Source: Planctomycetota bacterium (GTDB taxonomy: Bacteria; Planctomycetota; Phycisphaerae; Sedimentisphaerales; Anaerohalosphaeraceae). Taken from it: a stretch of DNA of 17,987 bases. How positions within the stretch are numbered: position 1 is the first letter of the stretch; every line of letters begins with the position of its first letter. Under the pieces are notes generated by a model. The model worked only from the letters and a program-made list of their open reading frames with translations. It was not told the origin of the DNA and made no database searches. The position numbers and the translations under genes were made by a program. The stretch lies in NCBI GenBank assembly GCA_021160785.1, contig JAGHBX010000354.1, forward strand, positions 1 through 17,987. The letters run 5' to 3'. Of this stretch, positions 1 through 6,398 are shown one piece after another.

Positions 1-560
1 ATCAGAACCCTGATCGCCAGGCCGAACATTATCGAGAATACGATGATCGGCAGAAAGTTGCCCGTCGCCAGCGCCTCGAAAGGGTTGGTGAACATGTTAT
101 AGAGCATCCCGACGAGCGTGCCTTCGGTTTCGGCTGCGGTCTCTATATCGGCTGCCTTGCCGGCTACTTCGGATGCCATACCCTGCCACATCTCCAGACC
201 CGCCCCTGCGCCGGGATTAATCAGCAGTGCAAGGCATGCCCCCACAACCGCGGCAAACAGCGAGCACAAAAGGTACCAGCCGATCGTCTTCAGGCCCACC
301 CTGCCGAACTTGCTCACCGGCAGGCTGGAAGCGCCGCACAGCAGTGAGAAGAAGACGACCGGTATAACGATCATCTTGAGCATGGAGATGAAGACCTTGC
401 CGAACGGCTCGATGAAGTCAAGCGATTTGAGCCAGACGTCGCTTTCGGCCCGGTCCGAGACCAGCCACAAGGTCCCACCGATAATGGCCCCGGCAATCAG
501 GCAGGCGATAATCCGCCCGATAAGCGAGACGCCAAAGTACCACGCCAACAGTTTTTTCAT
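1..560 (-). CDS. Dicarboxylate/amino-acid:cation symporter (DAACS family), 3' part missing
   Basis: The reverse strand is open from an ATG at 560 to the window edge, giving 186 residues of a protein whose family is usually 400-450 residues long. The product begins MKKLLAWYFGV and has hydrophobic segments around residues 10-35, 55-77, 92-115 and 165-186. The stretch KVFISMLKMIVIPVVFFSLL (about 55-74) is the hallmark second helix of the Na+/H+-coupled glutamate/C4-dicarboxylate carriers (GltP/DctA/SLC1 type). NPFEAL..GN.LPIIVFSIMFG (about 161-182) is another conserved family block. Substrate cannot be told because the transport core lies outside the window. The start is set by GAAAGG eight bases upstream, and a promoter candidate lies just before it. 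The insert at about 128-150, rich in A, E and G, is a normal variable loop. The role is inner-membrane uptake of organic acids or amino acids; a link to the glycan locus is not shown. Confidence 0.9.
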   Translation of the reverse strand, partial: MKKLLAWYFGVSLIGRIIACLIAGAIIGGTLWLVSDRAESDVWLKSLDFIEPFGKVFISMLKMIVIPVVFFSLLCGASSLPVSKFGRVGLKTIGWYLLCSLFAAVVGACLALLINPGAGAGLEMWQGMASEVAGKAADIETAAETEGTLVGMLYNMFTNPFEALATGNFLPIIVFSIMFGLAIRVL

Positions 561-597
561 GCAGGCAGCCTTTCAAGAGCATGTATAGGACCGGCAG

Positions 598-626
598 AGT
601 ATACACCCCCTCCGGCTGCGCTGCAA
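598..626 (-). promoter_or_regulatory. Candidate sigma70-type promoter for the symporter
   Basis: Read on the minus strand, TTGCAG (621-626) and TATACT (598-603) are separated by exactly 17 bases. The -10 box matches consensus at five of six positions; the -35 box keeps the TTG. Transcription would start near 591, giving a leader of about 30 bases with the ribosome site at 569-574. This suggests that the symporter can be expressed separately from the two genes upstream of it. It is a pattern match only. Confidence 0.45.
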
Positions 627-679
627 GACATTACACCGACAGATCGCTGGCTCGAGTTCGAGATAGGGTCCTGGCGCGA

Positions 680-799
680 CTATTCTTCCGCGATATCGCA
701 GACGCATTCATTCGCCGGCATATCGCAGCCCGTGCAAACGCCGTCTTCAATCACTGCTCCGCAAACACCGCAAGGCGAACATCCACATTCCTGACACAT
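680..799 (-). CDS. Cysteine-rich 39-residue protein (putative metal-binding)
   Basis: This short gene encodes 39 residues beginning MCQECGCSPCGVCG and ending CVCDIAEE, followed by TAG. Nine residues are cysteine (2, 5, 7, 10, 13, 22, 25, 32, 34), arranged as CxxC pairs at 2/5, 7/10, 10/13 and 22/25 plus CxC at 32/34. The spacing resembles zinc-ribbon or rubredoxin-like knuckles, so binding of zinc or iron is likely. No signal peptide or membrane segment is present, so the product is probably cytoplasmic. The ATG follows the upstream stop codon after 23 bases, and the G-run at 806-810 (GGGGG on the coding strand) lies seven bases before it as a plausible ribosome site. It is probably co-transcribed with the PagL-like gene. 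I recall similar tiny MCxxCGC proteins in anaerobes but cannot name a family or function. Confidence 0.7.
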   Translation of the reverse strand: MCQECGCSPCGVCGAVIEDGVCTGCDMPANECVCDIAEE

Positions 800-823
800 A
801 ATAATACCCCCATATTTGTGTTG

Positions 824-1528
824 TTAGAACGTCAGTTGAAATCCTCCGTAGAGGAATATTTCGTCTACTCCGCAGTTGCTGTCGTCGTTTATTCCACCGT
901 TTGAGATGTGTACGTATTTTGCACCGAAGAGTAGTTGGCTGCTATTGCCGGTGTTGAATCTTACTCCGAATCCGCCCTGGGGTCGCCAGTTGAAGTGCGA
1001 GCCGTCTCTGGGCCAGCTTTTCGACCCGGCGTACTGCATACCTCCTCCGAACGGCTGGAAGGCTATGCTCAACTCTTTGTAGAGGCGCCTCTCGAACGAA
1101 GCGCCAATGGTGTACAACTCGCCCTGCTGGTCTGCAAAAGTGGCGCCTGCGAAAATGTCCGTAGTCCACGCCGGCGACTGGCTGTCGCCCGACGACTCCA
1201 ACGCTCCGGAGGCTCGCCCCGGTCCTTCGTTGCCTGCGCCTGTATATGAAAGCTCGGCCGTCTTGTACCGCCGAGTCAATCCCAAGCTGTCACGCGGCAA
1301 TACGAGCGGCATGATAGACTCGGCGATAGAGGCATGATCGACCTGCGCCGATGCCTGCTCGAAAGACGGCGCACGCGCAGAGTCCGATAGCGGCGTTTCA
1401 ATGGTTCCCAGCAAGTCCCTCGGCTTGCCGGCGGGCTGTTCGTCCGATAAATTCTGGCTTGGCGAAGCCATTTCAAGGAATAGACACAATACGGTTAAGA
1501 TAGCGATTCTCAGGACGAGTCTGTTCAT
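824..1528 (-). CDS. PagL-like outer-membrane beta-barrel (putative lipid A 3-O-deacylase / acyloxyacyl hydrolase)
   Basis: The protein has 234 residues. An N-terminal signal peptide (MNRLVLRIAILTVLCLFLEM) is followed by a polar linker to about residue 115. From about 121 to the end there are alternating hydrophobic strands, closing with GGFQLTF; a C-terminal Phe is typical of outer-membrane barrels. The sequence KYVHISNGGI (204-213) resembles the PagL active-site signature His-x-Ser-Asn, here H207/S209/N210. PagL removes the 3-O-linked acyl chain of lipid A and uses a His-Ser-Glu triad. The acidic residue expected about 14 positions after the His would be D222 or E223, shifted by one or two. 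The ATG at 1528 is chosen over a TTG at 1546 because it places the signal sequence at the terminus; a G-run lies 11 bases upstream. It is first in a probable operon with the cysteine-rich gene. Enzyme activity is inferred; a non-catalytic barrel is the alternative. Confidence 0.65.
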   Translation of the reverse strand: MNRLVLRIAILTVLCLFLEMASPSQNLSDEQPAGKPRDLLGTIETPLSDSARAPSFEQASAQVDHASIAESIMPLVLPRDSLGLTRRYKTAELSYTGAGNEGPGRASGALESSGDSQSPAWTTDIFAGATFADQQGELYTIGASFERRLYKELSIAFQPFGGGMQYAGSKSWPRDGSHFNWRPQGGFGVRFNTGNSSQLLFGAKYVHISNGGINDDSNCGVDEIFLYGGFQLTF

Positions 1529-1931
1529 ACTACAATTTGCCCCCAATGCTATCTCTAAAAACGATGTAGCCCGATTCAGGCTGCGGAGTCTCTGCGACGG
1601 TCTGCCCCCATAAGACTGGCTCCGGCACTGCGGCCCGACATGATCCCTGCCGAGGCGCGATTTATTTTACATATCTATCGTCTGATAATACGTCCAAGTT
1701 TAGAGCAATTTCCTGAATTGACGAAGAATTGCGAACAAGAATCCCAAAATAGCAAGTCCATGGCCCGGGGATAATTAAAGGTCGGACATGCTGTGTAGAA
1801 AACCTTGTATCACGGTGCGGACACACCCACAGGCAGGTTTGCGGGCGCCACTCGGAAGCCTGCCTGCGTGTTGGGTATCGCCCGTAAGCTTTGCTTGCGG
1901 ATGATCGTGCCGCCGGCGAGGTGTGCCGTTG
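1529..1931. other. Non-coding stretch between two minus-strand units
   Basis: No convincing coding frame is present in these 403 bases. The part nearest the PagL-like gene (1529-1680) would be its leader. It contains a small hairpin at 1568-1582 (minus strand AGCCTG, AAT loop, CGGGCT) followed six bases later by five Ts, which is too weak to call an attenuator. The middle (1670-1760) is AT-rich and is the likely promoter area, but I found no well-spaced box pair. The right end carries the hairpin listed separately. Confidence 0.6.
1825..1876 (-). terminator. Long imperfect hairpin downstream of the five-gene minus-strand run (possible 3' end structure)
   Basis: The arms CAGGCAGGTTT (1830-1840) and AAGCCTGCCTG (1856-1866) pair over 11 positions with one T/G wobble (or C/A mismatch, depending on strand), around a 15-base loop. 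A second helix, ACCCA (1825-1829) with TGGGT (1872-1876), extends the stem across a five-base bulge. It starts about 55 bases after the stop codon of the last gene in the run. There is no T-tract after it on the minus strand, so a classical intrinsic terminator is doubtful. A 3' processing or stability hairpin, or a dispersed palindromic repeat, would fit as well. Confidence 0.4.
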
Positions 1932-2828
1932 CTACACGGTCAGTTTCATTTTTCTCAGGTTCTTTAGACAGCGTTCGACGCACTCCAACGGCGGATAGGC
2001 GTCGCTTTCGTACTCTACGATGTACCAGGCGGTTTTACCGACCGCCTTGCAGAGTGCGAAGAAGGCCTTCCAGTTGATGTCGTCTTCGCCGATGAGGGCT
2101 TTGCCGTTTTTCTTGCTGAACGCCTTGACGTGCACGGTGATCGCCCGGCCGGGGTACTTGTACAGGTACGGCAGGGGGTCGGCGCCGCCGTGGAGGGCGT
2201 TGCCGGTATCGATCTGCATGATAACGTCGGCGCTCGTATTGCTGCAGAAGGTGTCCCATGGGAGCTTACCGTCGATCGCTTTGAACTCGGCACTGTGATT
2301 GTGGTAGCCGACGCGCATGTCGTGCGGCTTGACCTTTTCGGCGAGTTCGTTGAAGAGCTTTGCCGTTTCGAGCCATGCCTCGTGCGAGCCGCGGTATTTG
2401 GCGGGCAGGCTGGGCACGATGAGGTACTTGTTGCCGATGGTCTTGTTGTACTCGATGGTCCCGGCGAGGTTATCGCCTAACAGCGTGTCGAGTTGGGTGT
2501 GGGTGCCGCAGCAGAGCAGGTTGTTGTCGTCGAGCAGCTTTCGCAGGTCTTTTGCGCTGCGGCCGTAGTAGCCTGCAAACTCCACCGCGGCGTAACCGAT
2601 CTTAGCAACCTTGGCTAACGTGCCGGGCAGATCCTTGCCGCAGTCGGCGCGCACCGAGTAAAGCTGGAGGCCGAACTGGAGTTGCTTGGATATCCTTCTT
2701 TTCGCCTGAGCCTGAGTTTTTTCTTTCGGTGTCGCAGCAGCGGCGTGAGAGGTGAGCATTGCGGCGGTAGTCGCCGTTGCCGCCATGAAACCTCGTCGCG
2801 AGAATAACTGTGTGTTTTGTGATAACAT
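1932..2828 (-). CDS. Tat-exported sugar phosphate isomerase/epimerase-like TIM-barrel protein
   Basis: The protein has 298 residues. SRRGFM (10-15) followed by a hydrophobic stretch ending HAAAA is a twin-arginine signal. The mature part is an AP-endonuclease-2-like TIM barrel of the IolE / sugar isomerase-epimerase superfamily, with FGLQLYSVR (52-60) as first strand. Expected divalent-metal ligands are visible as E181 (within YHNHSAEF), D207 (QIDTGN), H233 (VHVKAF) and E272 (VEYES). This matches the Glu-Asp-His-Glu set of the superfamily, so it is probably catalytically competent. The substrate is unknown; export to the periplasm suggests action on free sugars or sugar acids released by the neighbouring enzymes. 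The ATG at 2828 has AAGGAG five to six bases upstream; the longer frame to 2882 would bury the Tat signal. It is last in the five-gene run after a 117-base gap. Confidence 0.85.
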   Translation of the reverse strand: MLSQNTQLFSRRGFMAATATTAAMLTSHAAAATPKEKTQAQAKRRISKQLQFGLQLYSVRADCGKDLPGTLAKVAKIGYAAVEFAGYYGRSAKDLRKLLDDNNLLCCGTHTQLDTLLGDNLAGTIEYNKTIGNKYLIVPSLPAKYRGSHEAWLETAKLFNELAEKVKPHDMRVGYHNHSAEFKAIDGKLPWDTFCSNTSADVIMQIDTGNALHGGADPLPYLYKYPGRAITVHVKAFSKKNGKALIGEDDINWKAFFALCKAVGKTAWYIVEYESDAYPPLECVERCLKNLRKMKLTV

Positions 2829-2908
2829 CTGACTCTCCTTCCTGTGTCTGTTCTTATTTGCATTGCCGGCGACCCCAGCCACTGAAATCAGGGGTCGTAT
2901 GAAAAGAC

Positions 2909-2921
2909 ATTATACATTATA
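2909..2921 (-). promoter_or_regulatory. Tandem perfect -10 boxes before the isomerase gene
   Basis: On the minus strand two perfect TATAAT hexamers lie one base apart (2916-2921 and 2909-2914), in the 117-base gap before the isomerase gene. No good TTGACA-like box lies 16-18 bases upstream of either. The site may give internal expression of the last gene of the run, but the missing -35 keeps the call weak. Confidence 0.25.
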
Positions 2922-2945
2922 GACCACAGATGCGGCCGGTGGTGA

Positions 2946-4706
2946 TTATAATCCACCCGCCGGCGCCGTTTTGGTGCCAAAATTTCCGACCGCTATCGCC
3001 CAGTCCGAGGTGTGGCCAAAATTAATCTTCCGCCAGCCTTCGGACATGCTGGGCTTACTGATTTCGCTGTATTCATTCCTCGCATCCACAACAATTACCT
3101 GCCGGGATCCGGGCATACCGCCGAGATTAATCTCTACGCTGCCGGCATTTTCTACAAAAAATACGAAATTCTTAAAATCCTTTGTGCGCAGGCAGTAGCC
3201 GGCGCTTTTACGGACGCGGCCCGTATCGACTGCCATGTCGAACATGAAGCGGTCTTTCGCCCAGAAATCCCTGAAGCAGCGGAAGGCGCGTTTCAGACTG
3301 TCCGGATGATAGCCACAGCCGCATTTCTGGCTGAACGGGCCGTAGCTGTTAAATCTTACGGAAAAATGCCCGAAAAAACCGCCCATGCCCCCGGCCATTT
3401 GTTCCCGCCAAATCAATCTTCTGCTGCCGTCTTCATTTAACCGCGTCTGCTCGGCGCTGCTCAATTTCACAGGCCAGCAGGCATAGCCGTCGCTCATGCC
3501 GTACTGGTCCGGACCGTCGCCCGGCTCCCGGCCCGAGCGTGGATCAACATACTTAAACCTGTTATATGTATGCCGCTCTTCGTAAAGGTGGGGTTTCGAG
3601 CTGTCGCTGCCAACGTCATTTCTTATTTCCTCATATCCCGAAGGACCATTGTGGGAAGTGGTCAATTCATAGCTGCCGCTGAACCCGGCGGAGGAATTGA
3701 TAGCAAAGGCGCTGTTATTCCAGCCGCGGGCGCAAAGCATATGATTCCAGCCCATCCGGTCATTCAGATATTTCGCCCACTGGCTTGTAATCGATTCGGG
3801 GTTCGGGAGTTCGTTGGTATCAAATCCGAAGTTCATGCACCAGCCGGGCAGTGGTCCGAGTCTGGCTGCAATATAACGCATCAGGCGCTTATGGTCATTG
3901 CCTAACACGCCGCCGGGCAGGAGATTCGGAGTCTGCCTGCGGCCTTGATCACCCCAGGCCCAGATGTGCGTGCGTCCGCCACGCTGGTGCGCATATTCGA
4001 TTGCATATTCGAGAGCATCGAATACGTCCGGATCGGGTGCGGTAAGATCACTCGAACTGACCATACTCCTGTCCAAAGCGCCTTTCTTAAACCATGAATA
4101 AAACATGGCGACAAAATAAACTTGAAAGCCGTTATCCACGGTATCATTCCAATAGCTCTCGATCAGATGCTTTCTATTTACGGGGTCGTCCCAAATGCGG
4201 GATGAATGGTTATACTGCTGCTCGTAGTCCTGCTGGTTCATGTATACCTGGTACACATAGGGCTTCAAGTCCGTGTCATCACGGTCCATAATCGCAAACT
4301 TGTTTCCCTTGTGCGTCAGGAAGCCTTTTATCTTCGGGTCCGGATTAGGCTTGACTGTCACTTGCCCCTTATAACCATTCAGTTCCGGGTCACGGCTGGC
4401 GGTGGTGAAGGTCCATCGACCGGTTCGAGTACCTGTAAAACGGAATTTCCAGGTGTTAGAACTGTCATAGAACATTTCGGTTGTGTGGGCCGAACCAGTA
4501 TCTGCATGGGTAAAAGTAACCTTGGCCACAAGATCATAGGGATTCGATACCGCCCAGGAAGAATTGGTGATTTCCCATTCCTGCACTTCCCACATCTTGC
4601 AGGTCTTGCTGCCGAGATCCGCGGCGGAAATGCTCGTTTGCATTAAGAAAGTGGGAATAATTGCCGCAAGCACCAAGGCCAACTTTGATTTCCCATATAA
4701 CTTCAT
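2946..4706 (-). CDS. Secreted DUF5060-domain glycoside hydrolase (apiosidase-like TIM barrel)
   Basis: The protein has 586 residues. A signal peptide (MKLYGKSKLALVLAAIIPTF, cleavage near 29) leads into a DUF5060 beta-sandwich at about 38-120, recognised from the W-E...Y..V..TF...G......FY.....W..RF....G.W.F.T pattern. A TIM barrel follows at about 130-500 and a small C-terminal beta domain at about 500-575. Candidate catalytic glutamates are E299 in MNFGFDTNEL (strand 4 position) and E376 or E377 in HLYEERHTY (strand 7 position). The family includes exo-acting enzymes on plant side chains, but the substrate here is not predictable. The ATG at 4706 has AAAGGA ten bases upstream. The first seven codons are identical to those of the gene upstream (see repeat). 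It lies 48 bases after the metallohydrolase gene. Signal peptide and neighbours suggest periplasmic or surface action. Confidence 0.8.
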   Translation of the reverse strand: MKLYGKSKLALVLAAIIPTFLMQTSISAADLGSKTCKMWEVQEWEITNSSWAVSNPYDLVAKVTFTHADTGSAHTTEMFYDSSNTWKFRFTGTRTGRWTFTTASRDPELNGYKGQVTVKPNPDPKIKGFLTHKGNKFAIMDRDDTDLKPYVYQVYMNQQDYEQQYNHSSRIWDDPVNRKHLIESYWNDTVDNGFQVYFVAMFYSWFKKGALDRSMVSSSDLTAPDPDVFDALEYAIEYAHQRGGRTHIWAWGDQGRRQTPNLLPGGVLGNDHKRLMRYIAARLGPLPGWCMNFGFDTNELPNPESITSQWAKYLNDRMGWNHMLCARGWNNSAFAINSSAGFSGSYELTTSHNGPSGYEEIRNDVGSDSSKPHLYEERHTYNRFKYVDPRSGREPGDGPDQYGMSDGYACWPVKLSSAEQTRLNEDGSRRLIWREQMAGGMGGFFGHFSVRFNSYGPFSQKCGCGYHPDSLKRAFRCFRDFWAKDRFMFDMAVDTGRVRKSAGYCLRTKDFKNFVFFVENAGSVEINLGGMPGSRQVIVVDARNEYSEISKPSMSEGWRKINFGHTSDWAIAVGNFGTKTAPAGGL

Positions 4707-4710
4707 AAAA
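4687..4710 (-). repeat. 24-bp direct repeat copy A, over the start codon of the DUF5060 gene
   Basis: These 24 bases are identical to 6343-6366. Each copy covers four Ts, the ATG and codons 2-7 encoding KLYGKS. Identity stops abruptly on both sides. The genes that follow are unrelated in sequence, so the match is not explained by gene duplication. Confidence 0.9.
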
Positions 4711-4754
4711 CAGTAGTCCTTTCGCAGATGTCATGTTAAAATTCTTGAAAAGTA

Positions 4755-6362
4755 TTACTCGATGCGATCAGGAATCGCATCCAATATTTCTTTTAGGTAT
4801 TGTTCCGCCGCTTGGCTTTGAGCGAATTTTCGGAAGGCATCCAGCATTTTGTTGGCTTCTTTAATGGACTTATCCACCTTTGTCCGCCTGCCGTTGACGG
4901 TTATGTAAATCGGGCTTGTATGAGCGAAACGCAGGCGGCAAGGATCTCTTTTAAAAAGTCCTGAGCCATGGCGATATTTTTCAAGCTGTTCATCGGGCAG
5001 CAGCATATCCTTTTCGGTGCAGCGGGCAACTATCCAGGCGGACCGCTTTAATTTGAGTTTAACGGATATTTTAGCCTTAGTTGGTGAAAGTTCGATATTG
5101 GTAGTCGCCGGTATAACCTGTCCGTTCATTATGATTTCCAGTGTTTCAAGCGGCTGCTGAGAAATTGCCTCTGCTGTGAAGGTGATTTCTTTGCCGTCGT
5201 CGTTCAATTCGATTGTATCGCCTGGCCTGTTGCCATCAGACGTCTTCAAAAACAGCATCGGGCCGTTGGTGACAAAGTTTTTACCTTCGCCCCAGGCCTT
5301 GAGAAAATCGGCCATCGACGGATTCTCGCCGGCACGCACATAAGCCCTGTTATAGCCGATGGGAGTGCTTTTTGCACCGATGGCTGAACCCGCTCCGGCG
5401 GCGAGCTTCAGGCCGCAGTTAAGCAGTCTGTAATAAGTGTCGGTATTCATCTGCATCATACCTTCAGGCGTATTGGGATAGTCTTGGAAACCTTCGATAT
5501 TGAGCAGGTTGGAATAATTTTTTCTCGGCTGAAATTTATGACGGTGAAAATTGTTATTGCACACATTGACAACATCAACATAACCTGCCAGGGCATCAAT
5601 AAGGACTTGACGCGACCAGCCGCCCTGATAACAGATAAGAGCTTTTTGCCGGCGGGCGCGTTTGACAAACTCAAGATTCGAACGCTTCGAACCGCCTTCA
5701 AACTCCACGGTACTTCTAAGACCGATTACATAAACAGCACCCCATGCATCTTCCTTCTCACCGCAAAAAACCGCTGTTGGTACTGTCACATTCGCAAACT
5801 TCAAATCCTGTATCCATTGACTGTCCTTAGGAAATTTAATCCTTGGGCTGTTCCACCACGATAGAATCGTCGCAAAGTTAAGGTCCTCGGCTGCCGCCAT
5901 TGCCGCCACCTTGTCGAGTGCTATGTGAACATGGTTTTCACTGCTGACATAGCCGAGTTCTTTCATATTGACCCATCGCTTCATCTTGACGGTATGATGA
6001 GTGGTATTATCCGGCGCAGCCGTTATGTTTACCATAATGGGGTGGTATTCAGTACCCCGCTCGGCGCGGAGGTTAATTGTGCCGGGTGATACTTTTAACC
6101 GGGTAAACCCCTCGCTTACGAACCATTTGTCCGCACCAATCGGGACCACAACGGCGCCGTCCGGGACGTAATCTTTGCCGCTTTCGTCGCGAAGCCGAAT
6201 CCTTACAATCGCTTTACCGCCGGTCGCGGCATCAATTACAGTCAGTTCCAGAACGGACTGTGTATCCGCACAAGAAACATTAACCGTCCCTGAAATAATC
6301 AGCAACAAGAGTATTCTAATAATGGAGTTTATTGGCATCTGGGATTTCCCATATAACTTCAT
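4755..6362 (-). CDS. Secreted CehA/McbA-type PHP-like metallohydrolase
   Basis: The protein has 535 residues. A signal peptide occupies about 1-32 (MKLYGKSQMP then a Leu/Ile-rich core). Residues 37-130 form a beta-sandwich-like region. The catalytic domain begins with SSENHVHIALD (141-150), the metal-binding His-x-His strand of PHP-type hydrolases, and continues to AIGAKSTPIGYNRAYVRAG and the conserved F.TNGPML block. A C-terminal beta domain follows. Named relatives (CehA, McbA) hydrolyse carbaryl esters, but planctomycete members are numerous, secreted and uncharacterised, so an ester- or phosphoester-cleaving role is a guess. The usual Asp-Leu before His-Val-His is Glu-Asn here. The ATG at 6362 is preferred over a GTG at 6371 because GGAG lies eight bases upstream. 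It follows the fusion gene after 36 bases. Confidence 0.75.
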   Translation of the reverse strand: MKLYGKSQMPINSIIRILLLLIISGTVNVSCADTQSVLELTVIDAATGGKAIVRIRLRDESGKDYVPDGAVVVPIGADKWFVSEGFTRLKVSPGTINLRAERGTEYHPIMVNITAAPDNTTHHTVKMKRWVNMKELGYVSSENHVHIALDKVAAMAAAEDLNFATILSWWNSPRIKFPKDSQWIQDLKFANVTVPTAVFCGEKEDAWGAVYVIGLRSTVEFEGGSKRSNLEFVKRARRQKALICYQGGWSRQVLIDALAGYVDVVNVCNNNFHRHKFQPRKNYSNLLNIEGFQDYPNTPEGMMQMNTDTYYRLLNCGLKLAAGAGSAIGAKSTPIGYNRAYVRAGENPSMADFLKAWGEGKNFVTNGPMLFLKTSDGNRPGDTIELNDDGKEITFTAEAISQQPLETLEIIMNGQVIPATTNIELSPTKAKISVKLKLKRSAWIVARCTEKDMLLPDEQLEKYRHGSGLFKRDPCRLRFAHTSPIYITVNGRRTKVDKSIKEANKMLDAFRKFAQSQAAEQYLKEILDAIPDRIE

Positions 6363-6366
6363 AAAA
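6343..6366 (-). repeat. 24-bp direct repeat copy B, over the start codon of the metallohydrolase gene
   Basis: Identical to 4687-4710. It covers the ATG at 6362-6360 and codons 2-7 (KLYGKS) of the metallohydrolase. The flanks, including the ribosome-binding sites, differ between the copies. Confidence 0.9.
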
Positions 6367-6398
6367 AGCACTCCTGCATGCTGCGACCTTCATAATAC

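Noticed and set aside
118..588. 156-residue plus-strand frame
   Set aside because: It lies antisense to the symporter gene, which has clear family motifs, and its sequence is Ser/Pro/Ala-rich with no recognisable pattern.
581..904. 107-residue plus-strand frame
   Set aside because: It is antisense to the cysteine-rich gene and the end of the PagL-like gene, and lacks any protein-like pattern.
1568..1582. Small hairpin followed by five Ts in the leader of the PagL-like gene
   Set aside because: Six bp with a three-base loop and a six-base gap before the Ts is too weak for a terminator or riboswitch call; no known riboswitch core was recognised.
2829..2882. Longer start for the isomerase gene
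   Set aside because: It would put 18 extra residues before the twin-arginine signal, while the ATG at 2828 has an excellent AAGGAG site.
6362..6371. Alternative GTG start nine bases upstream for the metallohydrolase
   Set aside because: The GGAG site would overlap or touch the GTG; the ATG at 6362 has normal spacing and shares its start with the gene downstream.
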